This document shows, one piece after another, positions 11,376 to 22,107 of a stretch of 64,000 nucleotides of DNA. Source of the stretch: Gilliamella sp. WF3-4 (GTDB lineage: Bacteria > Pseudomonadota > Gammaproteobacteria > Enterobacterales > Orbaceae); assembly GCF_001690275.1 (NCBI RefSeq), contig NZ_LZGW01000017.1, positions 62,001 through 126,000 of the forward strand, given 5' to 3'. A program made the translations under genes and the position numbers. The notes beneath the pieces are model-generated. The model saw only the letters and a program-made list of their open reading frames with translations, was not told the DNA's origin and did not search any database. Positions within the stretch are counted from its first letter, which is position 1. Each line of letters begins with the position of its first letter.

Positions 11376-12458
11376 TTAACGTAACTTCAATGTTAATAAA
11401 CCTATTACAACTAACATTAATGAAATTATCCAAAAACGCACAATAACACGCGGTTCTGGCCAACCTTTTAATTCATAGTGATGATGAATGGGTGCCATAC
11501 GGAAAACTCTTTTACCACGTAATTTAAACGATCCAACTTGTAAAATAACGGAGAGCGTTTCGATAACAAAGATCCCGCCCATAATGAGTAATAAAAATTC
11601 TTGTCGTAATAACACAGCAATAATACCAAACACCCCGCCTAAAGCTAACGAGCCAACGTCGCCCATAAAAACCATTGCAGGATATGTGTTAAACCATAAA
11701 AAACCAAGTCCCGCGCCAATAATTGCCATGCAGACAATCATCAATTCACCACTAAATTTAATATAAGGGATATTTAAATAGGCGGCAAAATTGACATTGC
11801 CAGTAGCCCAAGCGACAAGAGTAAAACCAGCTGCAACAAAAACAGTTGGCATAATGGCTAGTCCATCAAGTCCATCCGTTAAATTAACGGCATTACCTGC
11901 ACCGACAATAACAACATAAGTTAACAAGATAAACCATAAACCCAATTGAGGCATCACATCTTTAAAAAATGGCACAACAAGTACTGTTGCTGCGCTATCT
12001 TTTCCATAAACATAAAGACCAAAAGCGACAATTAACGCAATGACTGATTGCCAAAAGTATTTCCATCTGGCAATAAGACCAGCACTATTTTTACGAATGA
12101 CTTTTAAATAATCATCAGTAAAACCAATAATGCCATAACCCATTAACACAAATAAGGTAATCCATATATAAGGATTACGAAGATCTGCCCATAACAACAC
12201 CGATAATAAAATGGATGCTAAAATAAGCGTCCCCCCCATAGTTGGCGTTCCTTTTTTACTTAAATGGGATTCAGGTCCATCATTACGAATTACCTGTCCT
12301 ATCTGTAGTTTTTGTAACCAATCAATAACTTTTTGTCCCATAAATAATGAAATAACTAACGAGGTTAATAGACCTAAAATGGCTCTTACTGTTAAATAAG
12401 AGATAACATTAAAAAAGGTAAAATGTTTAACTAAATATTCTGATATCCACACAAACAT
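11376..12458 (-). CDS. mraY: Phospho-MurNAc-pentapeptide translocase MraY
   Basis: MraY makes lipid I by transferring phospho-MurNAc-pentapeptide to undecaprenyl phosphate. At 360 residues it is the standard length and strongly hydrophobic, with about ten membrane segments. The signature sites are visible: [14 protein letters not shown] with the Asp pair, [10 protein letters not shown], and the cytoplasmic [15 protein letters not shown] loop. It starts 4 bp past murF. Confidence 0.98.
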   Translation of the reverse strand: MFVWISEYLVKHFTFFNVISYLTVRAILGLLTSLVISLFMGQKVIDWLQKLQIGQVIRNDGPESHLSKKGTPTMGGTLILASILLSVLLWADLRNPYIWITLFVLMGYGIIGFTDDYLKVIRKNSAGLIARWKYFWQSVIALIVAFGLYVYGKDSAATVLVVPFFKDVMPQLGLWFILLTYVVIVGAGNAVNLTDGLDGLAIMPTVFVAAGFTLVAWATGNVNFAAYLNIPYIKFSGELMIVCMAIIGAGLGFLWFNTYPAMVFMGDVGSLALGGVFGIIAVLLRQEFLLLIMGGIFVIETLSVILQVGSFKLRGKRVFRMAPIHHHYELKGWPEPRVIVRFWIISLMLVVIGLLTLKLR

Positions 12459-12462
12459 AATT

Positions 12463-13836
12463 TTAATCCTGATTCATTTTCAGCTGTTCAATTTGAATTT
12501 TTTCAATAAGTTCTTCCATTTTGGCACTACGCGACCCCTTAACCAGCATAGTTAAAGTTGGATATTGACGTAATAACATTAATAGATAATTTACTGCATC
12601 TTGTTTATTATTAAAATGGTGACCTACCCCGCTATATTGGCTAATAAATTGACTTAATTTGCCAACACTTACGACACAATCCAGTTTTTCATCATGAGCA
12701 AGTTCACCTATTTGTCGATGATATTTTTCTGCTTCGCATCCTAATTCCCCCATATCACCAACCACTAAAATTCGATACCCAGGCTGCTTTGCCAAAACTT
12801 TAACTGCCGCAGACATTGAACCAACATTGGCATTATAAGTATCATCCCAAATTAATTGGGTTTGATTTAGCTTGATTGGAAATAACCGACCTTTTACTGG
12901 TTTTAAAGTGGCTAAACCTTGCTGAATCTGGTTGAACGTTGCACCAACAGAGATCGCCAAAGCGGAGGCTGCAATCGCATTTGAAATATTATGTTGCCCA
13001 ATTAGTGGTAACTTAATTTCACATTCGCCTTTAGGAGTATGTAACATAAAAGTAGTGTTTTGAGCATATGTAATATTGCTGGCATAAAAATCAGCTGATG
13101 GATTAGCTAATGAGAAAGTCCAAATTGTTTTATTTATCAGTTGAGTAAACCATTTATCTGAACAACTATCTAAATTAATAATAGCGATGCCATCTTTGGG
13201 CAAACCTTGAAATATTTCACCCTTAGCTTTTGCTACACCTTCAAGCGAGCCAAATCCCTCAATATGAGCTTCGGCAATATTATTAATTAAAGCACTTTGT
13301 GGCTTAACAATATTTGTAGTATAAGCAATTTCGCCAATATGGTTAGCACCTAATTCTATTACAGCAAAATTGTCTTGGGGAGTTAAACGAAATAAGGTAA
13401 GTGGAACACCAATATCATTATTAAAATTCCCTTGAGTATAAAGTGTTTGGCCACAAAAGCCTAAAATTGCAGCTGTCATCTCTTTAACAGAAGTTTTGCC
13501 AGAAGAGCCTGTTAATGCGACAATTTTTGCTTGACTTTGCTGGCGAATAAATGAAGCAATTTTACCTAATGCATGGCGTGTATCATCAACGACAATTTGC
13601 GGTATTAGACAATCGAGTTTACGATTGACAACCACAGCAATAGCACCATTTTGAATGGCTTGTTGGGCAAATTCATGCCCATCAAAACTATCACCTACTA
13701 AGGCGATAAACAATGATTTTTCAGTTAGTTTTCGTGAATCAGTGCAAATAGTATCAATCATAATACTTTCGTTTTGGATATGATAAAATTTACCATCCAC
13801 AATTTTTTTTAATTGTTCGATTTTTAATGGGATCAT
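12463..13836 (-). CDS. murF: UDP-MurNAc-tripeptide--D-Ala-D-Ala ligase MurF
   Basis: MurF joins the D-Ala-D-Ala made by Ddl to UDP-MurNAc-tripeptide. The 457-residue protein has the Mur ligase ATP loop TGSSGKTS at residues 109-116, the LTLFRL segment and the NAN.GSM segment near residue 335 typical of MurF. Its start overlaps the murE stop by 4 bp (ATGA arrangement). Confidence 0.97.
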   Translation of the reverse strand: MIPLKIEQLKKIVDGKFYHIQNESIMIDTICTDSRKLTEKSLFIALVGDSFDGHEFAQQAIQNGAIAVVVNRKLDCLIPQIVVDDTRHALGKIASFIRQQSQAKIVALTGSSGKTSVKEMTAAILGFCGQTLYTQGNFNNDIGVPLTLFRLTPQDNFAVIELGANHIGEIAYTTNIVKPQSALINNIAEAHIEGFGSLEGVAKAKGEIFQGLPKDGIAIINLDSCSDKWFTQLINKTIWTFSLANPSADFYASNITYAQNTTFMLHTPKGECEIKLPLIGQHNISNAIAASALAISVGATFNQIQQGLATLKPVKGRLFPIKLNQTQLIWDDTYNANVGSMSAAVKVLAKQPGYRILVVGDMGELGCEAEKYHRQIGELAHDEKLDCVVSVGKLSQFISQYSGVGHHFNNKQDAVNYLLMLLRQYPTLTMLVKGSRSAKMEELIEKIQIEQLKMNQD

Positions 13837-15389
13837 GATTGACTTTCAACTCCTAAAAGTCTTTTGACTGTTTCTTGATCTGAGTAATGATATTTAGTTT
13901 TATCCACAATTTGATAATCTTCATGCCCTTTTCCAGCAATCAATATCACATCATTAATATTTGCTTGAGCAAGCGTTTGGGTTATCGCTTGTACTCTGTC
14001 AGTAACAACTTGTACATTTTTTTTACTTACTAAGCCTTGCTCAATGTCATGAATAATTTTCATCTCGTTTTCTGTTCGTGGATTGTCATTTGTCAGAACA
14101 ATCTTATCGGCAAATTGTTCTGCTATTTTAGCCATTAAAGGCCTTTTACCCATATCTCTATCTCCACCACAGCCAAAAATCACCCATAAAGAACCTTTAC
14201 AATGTATTCGGCTTGCTTGTAAGGCTTTTTGTAATGCGTCTGGAGTATGCGCATAGTCAACAATAACCGTTGGACTATTTTTTACGTGTAACACCTCCAT
14301 TCGCCCACAAATGGGGTTCAAAAAAGCGGCCATATTAACTACAGCAAAAAATGGAAAATTCAATGTTAAAAGTGTAGCTATCGCTAATAACAAATTAGAA
14401 ACGTTAAACTCACCTAGTAGTCGACTATTAATAATGGCGTTTCCCCAACTTGACTCCATATAAATTTTGGCGCCTTTGTCGTGATAATCAATCATAGAAA
14501 CACCAACATAAGGTATATTTAAGGCCTTTAATTGTCGTAATGATTTAGGTTGGCATGAGACAGCCGTCACTTGCGTGAGCTTTTCAATCCATCTTTTTCC
14601 ATATTTATCATCATAATTAATAATTGATTTGCCAGCGGTTAAAACTTGTTTTTCTTTTTCATCAGGACTAAATAGCGACCATTTTGCTTTGGCGTACTTC
14701 CCCATGGTTTTATGGTAATCGAGATGATCGCGACTTAGGTTGGTAAATACGGTGGCAGCACAATTTAGTCCTTTAACACGATCCATTGCAAGCCCATGAG
14801 AAGAAATCTCCATGGCTACAATTTTCACCTGTTTTTTTACAAAATTAGCTAATAATGTTTGTATATCTATTGCAGATGCCGTCGTATTGATAGATGGTTC
14901 AAGTTGATTATAAATGCCATTACCAATAGTCCCCATTATTGCTGTTTTCTCATTCAATAATGTTGTACATTGAGCAATAAGCTGGCTAACGGTTGTTTTT
15001 CCATTCGTTCCTGTCACACCAATAACGGATAATTTTTTTGAAGGGGTATGATAAAAATCATTAGCAATTAATGATAAACGTTGTGAAAGTTGAAAAACAC
15101 TTATTTGTGGAATGACAGATTTATTGTTTTGCTTAAGATAATCAATTTTTAAGTCATTTGATTTTCTTTTTGTTTCGATCAAGACAACAGCAGCACCAGC
15201 AGCAATAGCTTGTGGAATAAATGTTCGACCGTCAACGGCATGCCCTTTGATAGCAACAAATACATCATTTTTTTTCACTTTGCGGCTATCAATACACAAA
15301 TGATTAAGTGAAAAATTGTCTAATTTTAGATTTCGACTTTCACCTCCACCTAATAGCTCAAATAATGTATAAAAAGAACTTGTAGTCAT
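13833..15389 (-). CDS. murE: UDP-MurNAc-L-Ala-D-Glu--meso-DAP ligase MurE
   Basis: MurE adds the third residue of the stem peptide. The 518-residue protein has the ATP loop TGTNGKTT at 126-133. A DNPR motif at about residues 435-438 predicts meso-diaminopimelate rather than lysine as substrate, as expected in Gram-negatives. The length is slightly above the E. coli enzyme (495), partly from a lysine-rich segment around residues 74-92. It starts 13 bp past ftsI. Confidence 0.97.
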   Translation of the reverse strand: MTTSSFYTLFELLGGGESRNLKLDNFSLNHLCIDSRKVKKNDVFVAIKGHAVDGRTFIPQAIAAGAAVVLIETKRKSNDLKIDYLKQNNKSVIPQISVFQLSQRLSLIANDFYHTPSKKLSVIGVTGTNGKTTVSQLIAQCTTLLNEKTAIMGTIGNGIYNQLEPSINTTASAIDIQTLLANFVKKQVKIVAMEISSHGLAMDRVKGLNCAATVFTNLSRDHLDYHKTMGKYAKAKWSLFSPDEKEKQVLTAGKSIINYDDKYGKRWIEKLTQVTAVSCQPKSLRQLKALNIPYVGVSMIDYHDKGAKIYMESSWGNAIINSRLLGEFNVSNLLLAIATLLTLNFPFFAVVNMAAFLNPICGRMEVLHVKNSPTVIVDYAHTPDALQKALQASRIHCKGSLWVIFGCGGDRDMGKRPLMAKIAEQFADKIVLTNDNPRTENEMKIIHDIEQGLVSKKNVQVVTDRVQAITQTLAQANINDVILIAGKGHEDYQIVDKTKYHYSDQETVKRLLGVESQS

Positions 15390-15402
15390 TATTTTCCACC
15401 TA

Positions 15403-17172
15403 TTAATAAATAATCATTTGGCCATCAATTTGGCGATCTGGTTTTACATTCATTGTTCTAAGAACACCTCCCATAATGCGACTAAAAACAGGGGCAGAGA
15501 CTGAGCCACCATAATACTGACCAGCTTTAGGATTATCAATAACAACCACAAGAGAATATTTTGGCCCTGTTGCTGGGGCAATACCTGCTGTATAAGCCAG
15601 ATATTGATTAACATACCGGCCACCAGATAATTTTTTTGCAGTTCCTGTTTTAACCGCAACACTGTAACCAGGGACGGATGCCTTCGTACCGCCACCAGTA
15701 ACCGCTACAGCTTCCATTAATTGAACAACTGTTTTTGCATCTTTTTCAGAAACAACACGTTTGCCTTTAACAGGTTCGGTGGCCTTTAAAATTGTTACTG
15801 GTCGATAAATACCATAACTACCGATAGTCGCATAAGCCCTAGCTAACTGTAATGGTGTAACTCTTAGCCCATACCCAAACGCAAATGTAGCTCGTTCAAT
15901 ATCAGCCCATTTTCTTGTTCTATCCGCTGCAATTGAACCACTGACTTCGCCACCCAAACCTAATTCTGTTGGCTGGCCTAACCCAAAACGACTATAGAAT
16001 TCTACAAGATCACCTTGCTGCATTTGTAAGGCAAGTTTACTTACGCCAACATTACTGGATTTTTCTAATATACCAGCCAAATTTAGTGATTTTTGATATG
16101 ACACATCTTTAATTTCATAGCGATTGACATAAAATGGTCTTGTGTCAATAATCGTATTTAAATTGGCAATTTTCTTTTCTAAAGCAGCCATTACTACTAA
16201 AGGTTTAACAGTCGAGCCTGGTTCAAACGCATCTGTAACAGCTCTATTTCTCAATAAATTATAATCAAGCGATGAACGATTATTCGGGTTATAAGATGGG
16301 CTGGTTGCCATTGCTAAAATCTCGCCAGTGTGCACATCAACTAATACTGCTGTTCCACTGTCTGCTTTGTTAAATTCAACAGCTTGGCTAAGCTCGGTAT
16401 ATACCAACGATTGTAAACGCTCGTCTATGCTGAGTGTTAAGTCTGCAGCTGTTTCACTTTCTGTTCGTTCTAATTCTTCAATAACACGACCGACTCGATC
16501 TCGCCTTACAATTCTTTGCCCTGATTCACCAATTAACCACTTATTAAAGCTTTTTTCAATGCCTTCAGAACCCTTTTCAGCGCCATTTTCATCAATGTCT
16601 GTTAAACCAATTAGTTGAGCTATATTTTCTGCCGCAGGATAATAACGTTTGGATGTTTTGGCAAATGATATCCCTGGTAATTTTAGCTTTTTTAAATAAT
16701 CAGATATAGTTGGTGTTACTTGTCTAGATAAATAAACAAATCGCATTGATGCATTACCTAGTTTTTGCTCTAGTGTCGACATTGGAATATTCAACGTTTT
16801 AGCTAAACCTTGCCACCTGATATCATCTGCTTTAACTCCGCCTTTTTGTACAACGATTTTAGGATCTGCCCATACATCAAACATTGGCACACTTACAGCT
16901 AATGCTCGGCCATGACGGTCAGTTATCATTGCTCTTGGCGCATCCATTTCTTGATGACGTATCGAGCGTTTATTACCTTCAGCAATGAGTTTGTCTGGCT
17001 CAATAATTTGTAATAATGCCATTCGAACAATAAGACTAATAATCGCAAAAATAATAAGAGTATATACAATATAAAAACGGCTTGGAGTAAAAAATTGCTT
17101 TTTACTATTCAACTTATTTGTTTTTGTTGCCTTTTTAGTTTTATCTTTTTTATGTTTAGTAACAGGCTTCAT
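15403..17172 (-). CDS. ftsI: Septal peptidoglycan transpeptidase FtsI (PBP3)
   Basis: FtsI crosslinks septal peptidoglycan and is the partner of FtsW. The 589-residue protein has a Lys-rich cytoplasmic tail, one transmembrane helix at about residues 34-54, and a pedestal domain. The transpeptidase triad is Ser320 in STVK, the SSN motif at 372-374, and KTG at 508-510. Its start overlaps the ftsL stop by one base. Confidence 0.97.
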   Translation of the reverse strand: MKPVTKHKKDKTKKATKTNKLNSKKQFFTPSRFYIVYTLIIFAIISLIVRMALLQIIEPDKLIAEGNKRSIRHQEMDAPRAMITDRHGRALAVSVPMFDVWADPKIVVQKGGVKADDIRWQGLAKTLNIPMSTLEQKLGNASMRFVYLSRQVTPTISDYLKKLKLPGISFAKTSKRYYPAAENIAQLIGLTDIDENGAEKGSEGIEKSFNKWLIGESGQRIVRRDRVGRVIEELERTESETAADLTLSIDERLQSLVYTELSQAVEFNKADSGTAVLVDVHTGEILAMATSPSYNPNNRSSLDYNLLRNRAVTDAFEPGSTVKPLVVMAALEKKIANLNTIIDTRPFYVNRYEIKDVSYQKSLNLAGILEKSSNVGVSKLALQMQQGDLVEFYSRFGLGQPTELGLGGEVSGSIAADRTRKWADIERATFAFGYGLRVTPLQLARAYATIGSYGIYRPVTILKATEPVKGKRVVSEKDAKTVVQLMEAVAVTGGGTKASVPGYSVAVKTGTAKKLSGGRYVNQYLAYTAGIAPATGPKYSLVVVIDNPKAGQYYGGSVSAPVFSRIMGGVLRTMNVKPDRQIDGQMIIY

Positions 17173-17555
17173 TATTTACTCTTTATCACAATAACTGTTT
17201 CATTTTGTGGTGTTACATAAGACATACCTAATTGAATCTTAGCTTTCTCTTCAATACGCTTGGGCTCTGCAAGTACATTTTCTTCAATAATTAGGTTCCG
17301 CCATTCACTTTCTAATACATCTTGTTCTAATAAAAGTTGCTCACGCTCAAATAGCTGTTTACGAACCTGTTGCGTTGTTATTAATACAGCACCAGCAGAG
17401 ATAATAATCATTACAAGTAATAATAATGAAATTTTTTGATGGCCAAACAAATCGCCAATAATTAAGCCAAATAAGCTTTTATTTGGCTTTTTTTGAATAT
17501 CTTTATCAATATAGATGTTATCTCGAAAAGCATCATTGAGTTGGTGGCTATTCAT
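17172..17555 (-). CDS. ftsL: Cell division protein FtsL
   Basis: FtsL is a small bitopic divisome protein that pairs with FtsB and FtsQ and activates FtsW-FtsI. The 127-residue chain has a charged cytoplasmic tail of about 40 residues and one transmembrane helix at about 41-61. A periplasmic leucine-rich coiled coil follows ([20 protein letters not shown]). Sequence conservation in this family is weak; the call rests on this architecture and its place between rsmH and ftsI. It overlaps rsmH by 8 bp. Confidence 0.93.
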   Translation of the reverse strand: MNSHQLNDAFRDNIYIDKDIQKKPNKSLFGLIIGDLFGHQKISLLLLVMIIISAGAVLITTQQVRKQLFEREQLLLEQDVLESEWRNLIIEENVLAEPKRIEEKAKIQLGMSYVTPQNETVIVIKSK

Positions 17556-18486
17556 GTTTCCTTTCTGCTACCCTTAATATTGCGCTTCGAGAGCGCGGGT
17601 TATTATTAATTTCAATTGTATTCGGTTTAATTTTACCGAGTGATTTTAATCTAGCACTGCCATATTGTTGAATTTGTTGTTCTGTTAATGGTAATCGAGC
17701 GGGTAAATCTGGGCCTTTACTCTGTTTGCTAATAAATTGCTTTACAATTCTATCTTCTAAAGAATGAAAGCTAATAACCGCAAGCCTGCCATGATTGGCA
17801 AGAACCGACAAACTGCTATTTAATGCTTGCTCAACTTCTTCTAGCTCACTATTAATATAAATACGTATAGCTTGAAAACTGCGTGTAGCAGGATGCTTAT
17901 TTTTATCTTTTTTGGGTGTCGCTTTTTCAATTAACTTAGCCAATTCCAGAGTACGAGTAATGGGTGAAATCTTATTTTGCTCGACGATCGCATGTGCAAT
18001 ACGTTTGGCAAATTTTTCTTCACCAAATGTTTTTAACACCCATGCAATATCGTTTTCATCACTGTTTAGTAACCATTCACTTGCAGTTAAACCTTTTTGG
18101 TTATTCATTCGCATATCTAAAGGTCCATCACGCATAAAAGAGAATCCTCTTTCAGGATCATCAAGTTGTGGTGATGAAACACCAAGGTCTAACAAAATAC
18201 CGTCAATTTTACCTAATAATGCTAACTGATTAATATACTCATATATATTTGAAAATTCACCACGAATAAAAGTAAATCTAGGATCAATTATTTCTAAAGC
18301 AGTTTCTTCAGCACGTTCATCACGATCGATAGCAATCAATCGTCCTTGTGCACCAAGTTGTTCAAGTATTAAGCGAGAGTGCCCACCTCGCCCAAATGTA
18401 CCATCAACATAAATGCCATCTTTTTTTATATTTAATGCTTGTACAGCTTCGTTTAATAAAACCGTTGTATGTTGATAATCCATCAA
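17548..18486 (-). CDS. rsmH: 16S rRNA m4C1402 methyltransferase RsmH
   Basis: RsmH (MraW) methylates N4 of C1402 in 16S rRNA using S-adenosylmethionine. The 312-residue protein starts with [13 protein letters not shown], followed by the SAM site [12 protein letters not shown]. It has the conserved [14 protein letters not shown] and [12 protein letters not shown] segments. Two Met codons in a row open the frame; either could be the start. It lies 13 bp after mraZ. Confidence 0.97.
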   Translation of the reverse strand: MMDYQHTTVLLNEAVQALNIKKDGIYVDGTFGRGGHSRLILEQLGAQGRLIAIDRDERAEETALEIIDPRFTFIRGEFSNIYEYINQLALLGKIDGILLDLGVSSPQLDDPERGFSFMRDGPLDMRMNNQKGLTASEWLLNSDENDIAWVLKTFGEEKFAKRIAHAIVEQNKISPITRTLELAKLIEKATPKKDKNKHPATRSFQAIRIYINSELEEVEQALNSSLSVLANHGRLAVISFHSLEDRIVKQFISKQSKGPDLPARLPLTEQQIQQYGSARLKSLGKIKPNTIEINNNPRSRSAILRVAERKHE

Positions 18487-18499
18487 TCTTTTGCTCTTA

Positions 18500-18946
18500 T
18501 TAAATAGTTAAAATTTTCAAATTATCTGACAAGTTTTCAATATCTGTTGATAATGCAGTAATATCATCACGAATTTGTTGATACCAAATTGTCTCATCCC
18601 AGATCTCGAATTTATTCGATTGACCAACAAGCATTGTATTTCTTTCCAATTTTGCATAAGCCCGTAGTGTAGATGGCAATAAAATTCGCCCCGAATTATC
18701 CATCATGCATTCAGTTGCATAACCCAATAACAATCGTTTAATTCTACGTTCAGCTTCAACTATTGTTGATAATGTAGCAAGTTGCTGTTCGATCATTTGC
18801 CATTCAGACATTGAATAAAGCGTCAAACAAGGGTGGTATAAGCCAATGGTGCAAACCATGCTTTTAGATAAAGATTCACGGTAGCGAGTAGGAATAGCTA
18901 ACCGCCCTTTATTATCCAAATTGATTGAAATTGCACCACTAAACAT
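18500..18946 (-). CDS. mraZ: Transcriptional regulator MraZ
   Basis: MraZ is a ring-forming DNA-binding protein of the AbrB fold that represses its own dcw operon. The 148-residue protein has two SpoVT-AbrB half domains, each with a D-x-x-GR motif ([10 protein letters not shown] near residue 10 and DNSGRILLP near 85). It is the first gene of the cluster. Its likely operator is the four-fold repeat at 19020-19059. Confidence 0.96.
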   Translation of the reverse strand: MFSGAISINLDNKGRLAIPTRYRESLSKSMVCTIGLYHPCLTLYSMSEWQMIEQQLATLSTIVEAERRIKRLLLGYATECMMDNSGRILLPSTLRAYAKLERNTMLVGQSNKFEIWDETIWYQQIRDDITALSTDIENLSDNLKILTI

Positions 18947-19019
18947 AAAGGCACCATTATTTATAAATTTCTTGTTAATTTTTATTTAATATAAATCATC
19001 AAGTTAATTAAATAATCTA

Positions 19020-19059
19020 TTTTTACCACTAACCCCCACTTTTTACCACAAATTCTCAC
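19020..19059 (-). promoter_or_regulatory. Likely MraZ operator, four 10-bp direct repeats
   Basis: Read on the minus strand, four consecutive 10-bp units begin with GTGA, GTGG, GTGG and GTGG (GTGAGAATTT, GTGGTAAAAA, GTGGGGGTTA, GTGGTAAAAA). They lie 73 bp upstream of the mraZ start. MraZ proteins are known to bind closely spaced repeats with a TGGG-like core upstream of their own operon. The exact promoter hexamers could not be assigned. Confidence 0.7.
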
Positions 19060-19576
19060 AAAATAATAGGCCGTTGGTTAATTATTTATAAATGATTGGT
19101 TTTCTTCCTCAAAATGAACAAATCCAACGATAAACCACGTTTTTTGCTTTTCCTTTCGTTTCTGGATTGGCAAATGAGGAAATTTTTCATTTATATAATG
19201 ATTATCACTCCCTCCTATTTTATTGGCGCAAAATTAGAGTGATTTTTGTAAAAAATATTCAGGAATCTATACCGTTTCAGTATAAAATCATTTTAAATTT
19301 AAGGGATTAATAAATCATTATTCATAAAGCATCAAATGGCTTAAATCCCTTATTCAGCCAAAGCATTAAACGGTTATCACTGACTGATTTAACTAATATA
19401 AACAATTAATATTAAACACCATTTATTTAACAATTTAAAAAAAAAGATTAAATTTTACACTAAAGCGGTGTATACTTTTTAGCTAAACCGTCTGTTTTTT
19501 GCGCTCAGTAAAATTAAATAATAACTAAAATAAAAATAAACGGAATAAATTATGAGGAATAATAGGAGAGCAAAAC
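19060..19576. other. Divergent intergenic region between mraZ and vgrG
   Basis: This 517-bp region has no convincing gene. It contains the upstream part of the dcw promoter region on one side and the leader of vgrG on the other. A long-looped inverted repeat (TAAGGGATT near 19300, AATCCCTTA near 19346) is visible but has no T-run. This junction between a core cluster and a T6SS island marks the left edge of island 1. Confidence 0.5.
19448..19476 (+). promoter_or_regulatory. Possible sigma70 promoter of the first vgrG
   Basis: A TATACT hexamer at 19471-19476 matches the -10 consensus in five of six bases. It lies 17 bp after TTAAAT (19448-19453), a weak -35. It is 100 bp upstream of the vgrG start. 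No transcription evidence is available, so this is tentative. Confidence 0.3.
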
Positions 19577-22096
19577 ATGTCGAATGAACTTAATCGCCTT
19601 TTGGGGCAACTTGGTGGCGAGTTTAGCCATTTAATAGACGGCTTAGGGGGGGTTAGCCATAACCGCTATACCTTAACCGTTGACGGGCTGACCGCACCAA
19701 TTTCAGTTTTGCATGTTGACGGTGATGAGCAGTTAAATCAACCTTGGCGTTATGTGGTTACCTTTACCTGTCCTGATAAAACCTTATCGCCCGATGCGTT
19801 CCTTAACCAAAAATCGACTTTCTTCTTTAATCCTGTTATTAACAAGCCATTAACTTCCGCTATTCGTTCACTAAGCGACTTGCCCGCCGTGACGAATAAA
19901 CGCACCTTGCATGGGGTCATCACTGAATTTAGCCAGCTCTCAGTCAATAAAGATGAAGCCCATTACCAAGTCGTGTTATCTTCCCGATTAGCTCGCTTAG
20001 CGATAGGGAAAAATAGTGCCCTATTTCAAAATCAAAGTGTGGTCAGTGTGGTTGAAGAAGTGCTACGCAGCCACGGCTTTACCGGCATTGATTACCGGTT
20101 AGCGCTCAAGGACAGCTATCCTGAACGGGAGTTTATCACCCAGTGGCAAGAAAGTGACCTGGAATTTATTCAACGCTTATTGGCCGATGTCGGTATCTGG
20201 TTCCGCTTTGAAACCCATGCCGAACATGATTGTGATGTGATGGTGTTAAGTGATTATGAACAAGGCTATGCGCAAGTGGCCAATATCGACTATAAACTGC
20301 CGAGTGGCATGGCCGATACGGGTGTGGAAAGTGTTTGGGATATCACCTTACATAGCGAAGTGGTACCGGCCTCAGTGACCGTTCAAGACTATAACTACCG
20401 TGATGCCCTAGCCGACTTACAGAGCGAAATAAACACCCAACCCAAAGTCCTCACCACCTATGGCAAGGATTACCGTTATGCCGAGCACTATAAAGGCTTA
20501 AATAGCAACGGACAAGATAACTCGCAAACGAGTAACACAAATAACAATGGCGTTGGTAACCATGGTAATCCTAATGGTAGTAACCAGTATAACGATAATC
20601 AAAACGATAATCAGATTGAAAGTGGTCAGTGGTATGCACGTATTCGCCATGAGCAGGCGATTAGCCAGCAAATTATCATTAAAGGTAAGAGTAATCACTA
20701 TAACCTTGCTCCCGGTCAATGGATTAATATCAACGGCAGTCCGCTGACGAATATTAATGACGGTATCCTCATTTTAAGTGTGCAAGGACAAGGTAACCGT
20801 ACTGATGCCTATGCACTCACCTTTACCGCCATTCCCTATCAAGCCTTAAAACCTTATCGCCCAGCGCCTATACGTTGGCCACAAGTTAGTGGCACCTTAC
20901 CCGCACGAGTGACTAGCCCTGATAATGACACCTATGGCTATATTGACACTCACGGGCGCTACCGAGTTAAATTCAACTTTGACTTAAAAGCGTGGAAAAA
21001 GGGCAATGAAAGCCTATGGGTACGCTTAGCAAAACCTTATTCGGGTAACACCTATGGTTTTCACTTCCCATTAATTGACGGCACGGAAGTGGCGATTGCC
21101 TTTATGAATGGCAATCCAGATAGGCCGTATATTGCCCATGCCATGCACGACAGCGCCCACCCTGACCATGTGACTACGGTAAACAAACACCGCAATGTGA
21201 TTCGCACCCCCGCCAACAACAAACTGCGCATGGATGATAAACGCGGGCAAGAGCATATCAAACTCGCCACCGAATACGGCAAAAGCCAACTTAACCTTGG
21301 TCACCTTGTTAACGAAAAAAAAGCACAACGTGGTGAAGGGTTTGAACTTAGAACCGATGAATGGGGGGCGATTGCTGCCAACAAAGGCTTATACTTAACC
21401 ACCCAAACCGAGCCGAAAGCCCAAGGCAAACAACTGGATATGCAAGCGGCAATAAGCCAACTTGAAAATGCCTTATCGATTGCCAAAGCGCTACAAAATG
21501 CCGCTACCCAGTCCGACGCACACAGTGCCGATACCGACAGTCAAGACCAACTTAAAGCCAACTTAAGCGAGCTAACCCAAAGTGGCCTACTGGCCTATGC
21601 GCAAGAAGGCATTGCCTTAACCAGCCCAGAAAACATCCAATTGACAACAAACAACAGCTTAACCCTAACCAGTGAAAACCAAACCGATATCGCCGCATTA
21701 AAAAACATCACCGTATCATCTGGCGAAGCAATAGGGCTATTTGCCCATAAATCAGGCATGAAACTGTTTGCCAACCAAGGCGATATTGCAGTGCAAGCCC
21801 AAAATGCCAACCTCAATATGGCGGCTAAGCAAGATATAAAAATAGACAGTGTTGATGGTGAAACACAGATAACAGCTACTAAAGCGCTGACCCTAATCTG
21901 TGGTGGCTCTTATATCAAAATCAGCAGTGCCGGCATTGAACTGGGCACGCAAGATAATGTGTATCTTAAATGTAATGTGATGCAAAAGATGGGGCCGGCA
22001 CGTATAGATGATAATAAACTTAAATTCTCAAAAAGTGATGTTGATGTCGCGCTTAGGCGATTAATAGAGAGTGGCCATGTTAATTTTTCAGGTTAA
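19577..22096 (+). CDS. vgrG: T6SS spike protein VgrG (copy 1)
   Basis: VgrG trimers form the puncturing tip of the T6SS tube and carry effectors. The 839-residue protein has a gp27-like base (about residues 20-310) and an Asn/Gly-rich linker (about 312-348). The gp5-type OB fold follows (about 430-520, with the DTHGRYRVKF segment), then a long beta-repeat DUF2345-like tail. An AGGAG ribosome site precedes the ATG by 8 bases. The body is nearly identical to the second VgrG at 45280 except for the linker and the last 25-40 residues. It is followed by its likely cargo after 11 bp. No other T6SS structural gene is in the window. Confidence 0.95.
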   Translation: MSNELNRLLGQLGGEFSHLIDGLGGVSHNRYTLTVDGLTAPISVLHVDGDEQLNQPWRYVVTFTCPDKTLSPDAFLNQKSTFFFNPVINKPLTSAIRSLSDLPAVTNKRTLHGVITEFSQLSVNKDEAHYQVVLSSRLARLAIGKNSALFQNQSVVSVVEEVLRSHGFTGIDYRLALKDSYPEREFITQWQESDLEFIQRLLADVGIWFRFETHAEHDCDVMVLSDYEQGYAQVANIDYKLPSGMADTGVESVWDITLHSEVVPASVTVQDYNYRDALADLQSEINTQPKVLTTYGKDYRYAEHYKGLNSNGQDNSQTSNTNNNGVGNHGNPNGSNQYNDNQNDNQIESGQWYARIRHEQAISQQIIIKGKSNHYNLAPGQWININGSPLTNINDGILILSVQGQGNRTDAYALTFTAIPYQALKPYRPAPIRWPQVSGTLPARVTSPDNDTYGYIDTHGRYRVKFNFDLKAWKKGNESLWVRLAKPYSGNTYGFHFPLIDGTEVAIAFMNGNPDRPYIAHAMHDSAHPDHVTTVNKHRNVIRTPANNKLRMDDKRGQEHIKLATEYGKSQLNLGHLVNEKKAQRGEGFELRTDEWGAIAANKGLYLTTQTEPKAQGKQLDMQAAISQLENALSIAKALQNAATQSDAHSADTDSQDQLKANLSELTQSGLLAYAQEGIALTSPENIQLTTNNSLTLTSENQTDIAALKNITVSSGEAIGLFAHKSGMKLFANQGDIAVQAQNANLNMAAKQDIKIDSVDGETQITATKALTLICGGSYIKISSAGIELGTQDNVYLKCNVMQKMGPARIDDNKLKFSKSDVDVALRRLIESGHVNFSG

Positions 22097-22107
22097 GGAA
22101 CTAAAAA

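Noticed and set aside
19300-19350. Inverted repeat upstream of vgrG as a regulatory switch
   Set aside because: The stem is about 9 bp with a loop of more than 30 nt and no associated recombinase or T-run; likely chance in AT-rich DNA.
20498-20747. Small frames inside the VgrG linker on both strands
   Set aside because: They arise from the low-complexity Asn/Gly-rich linker and have no start signals; the main VgrG frame explains the sequence.
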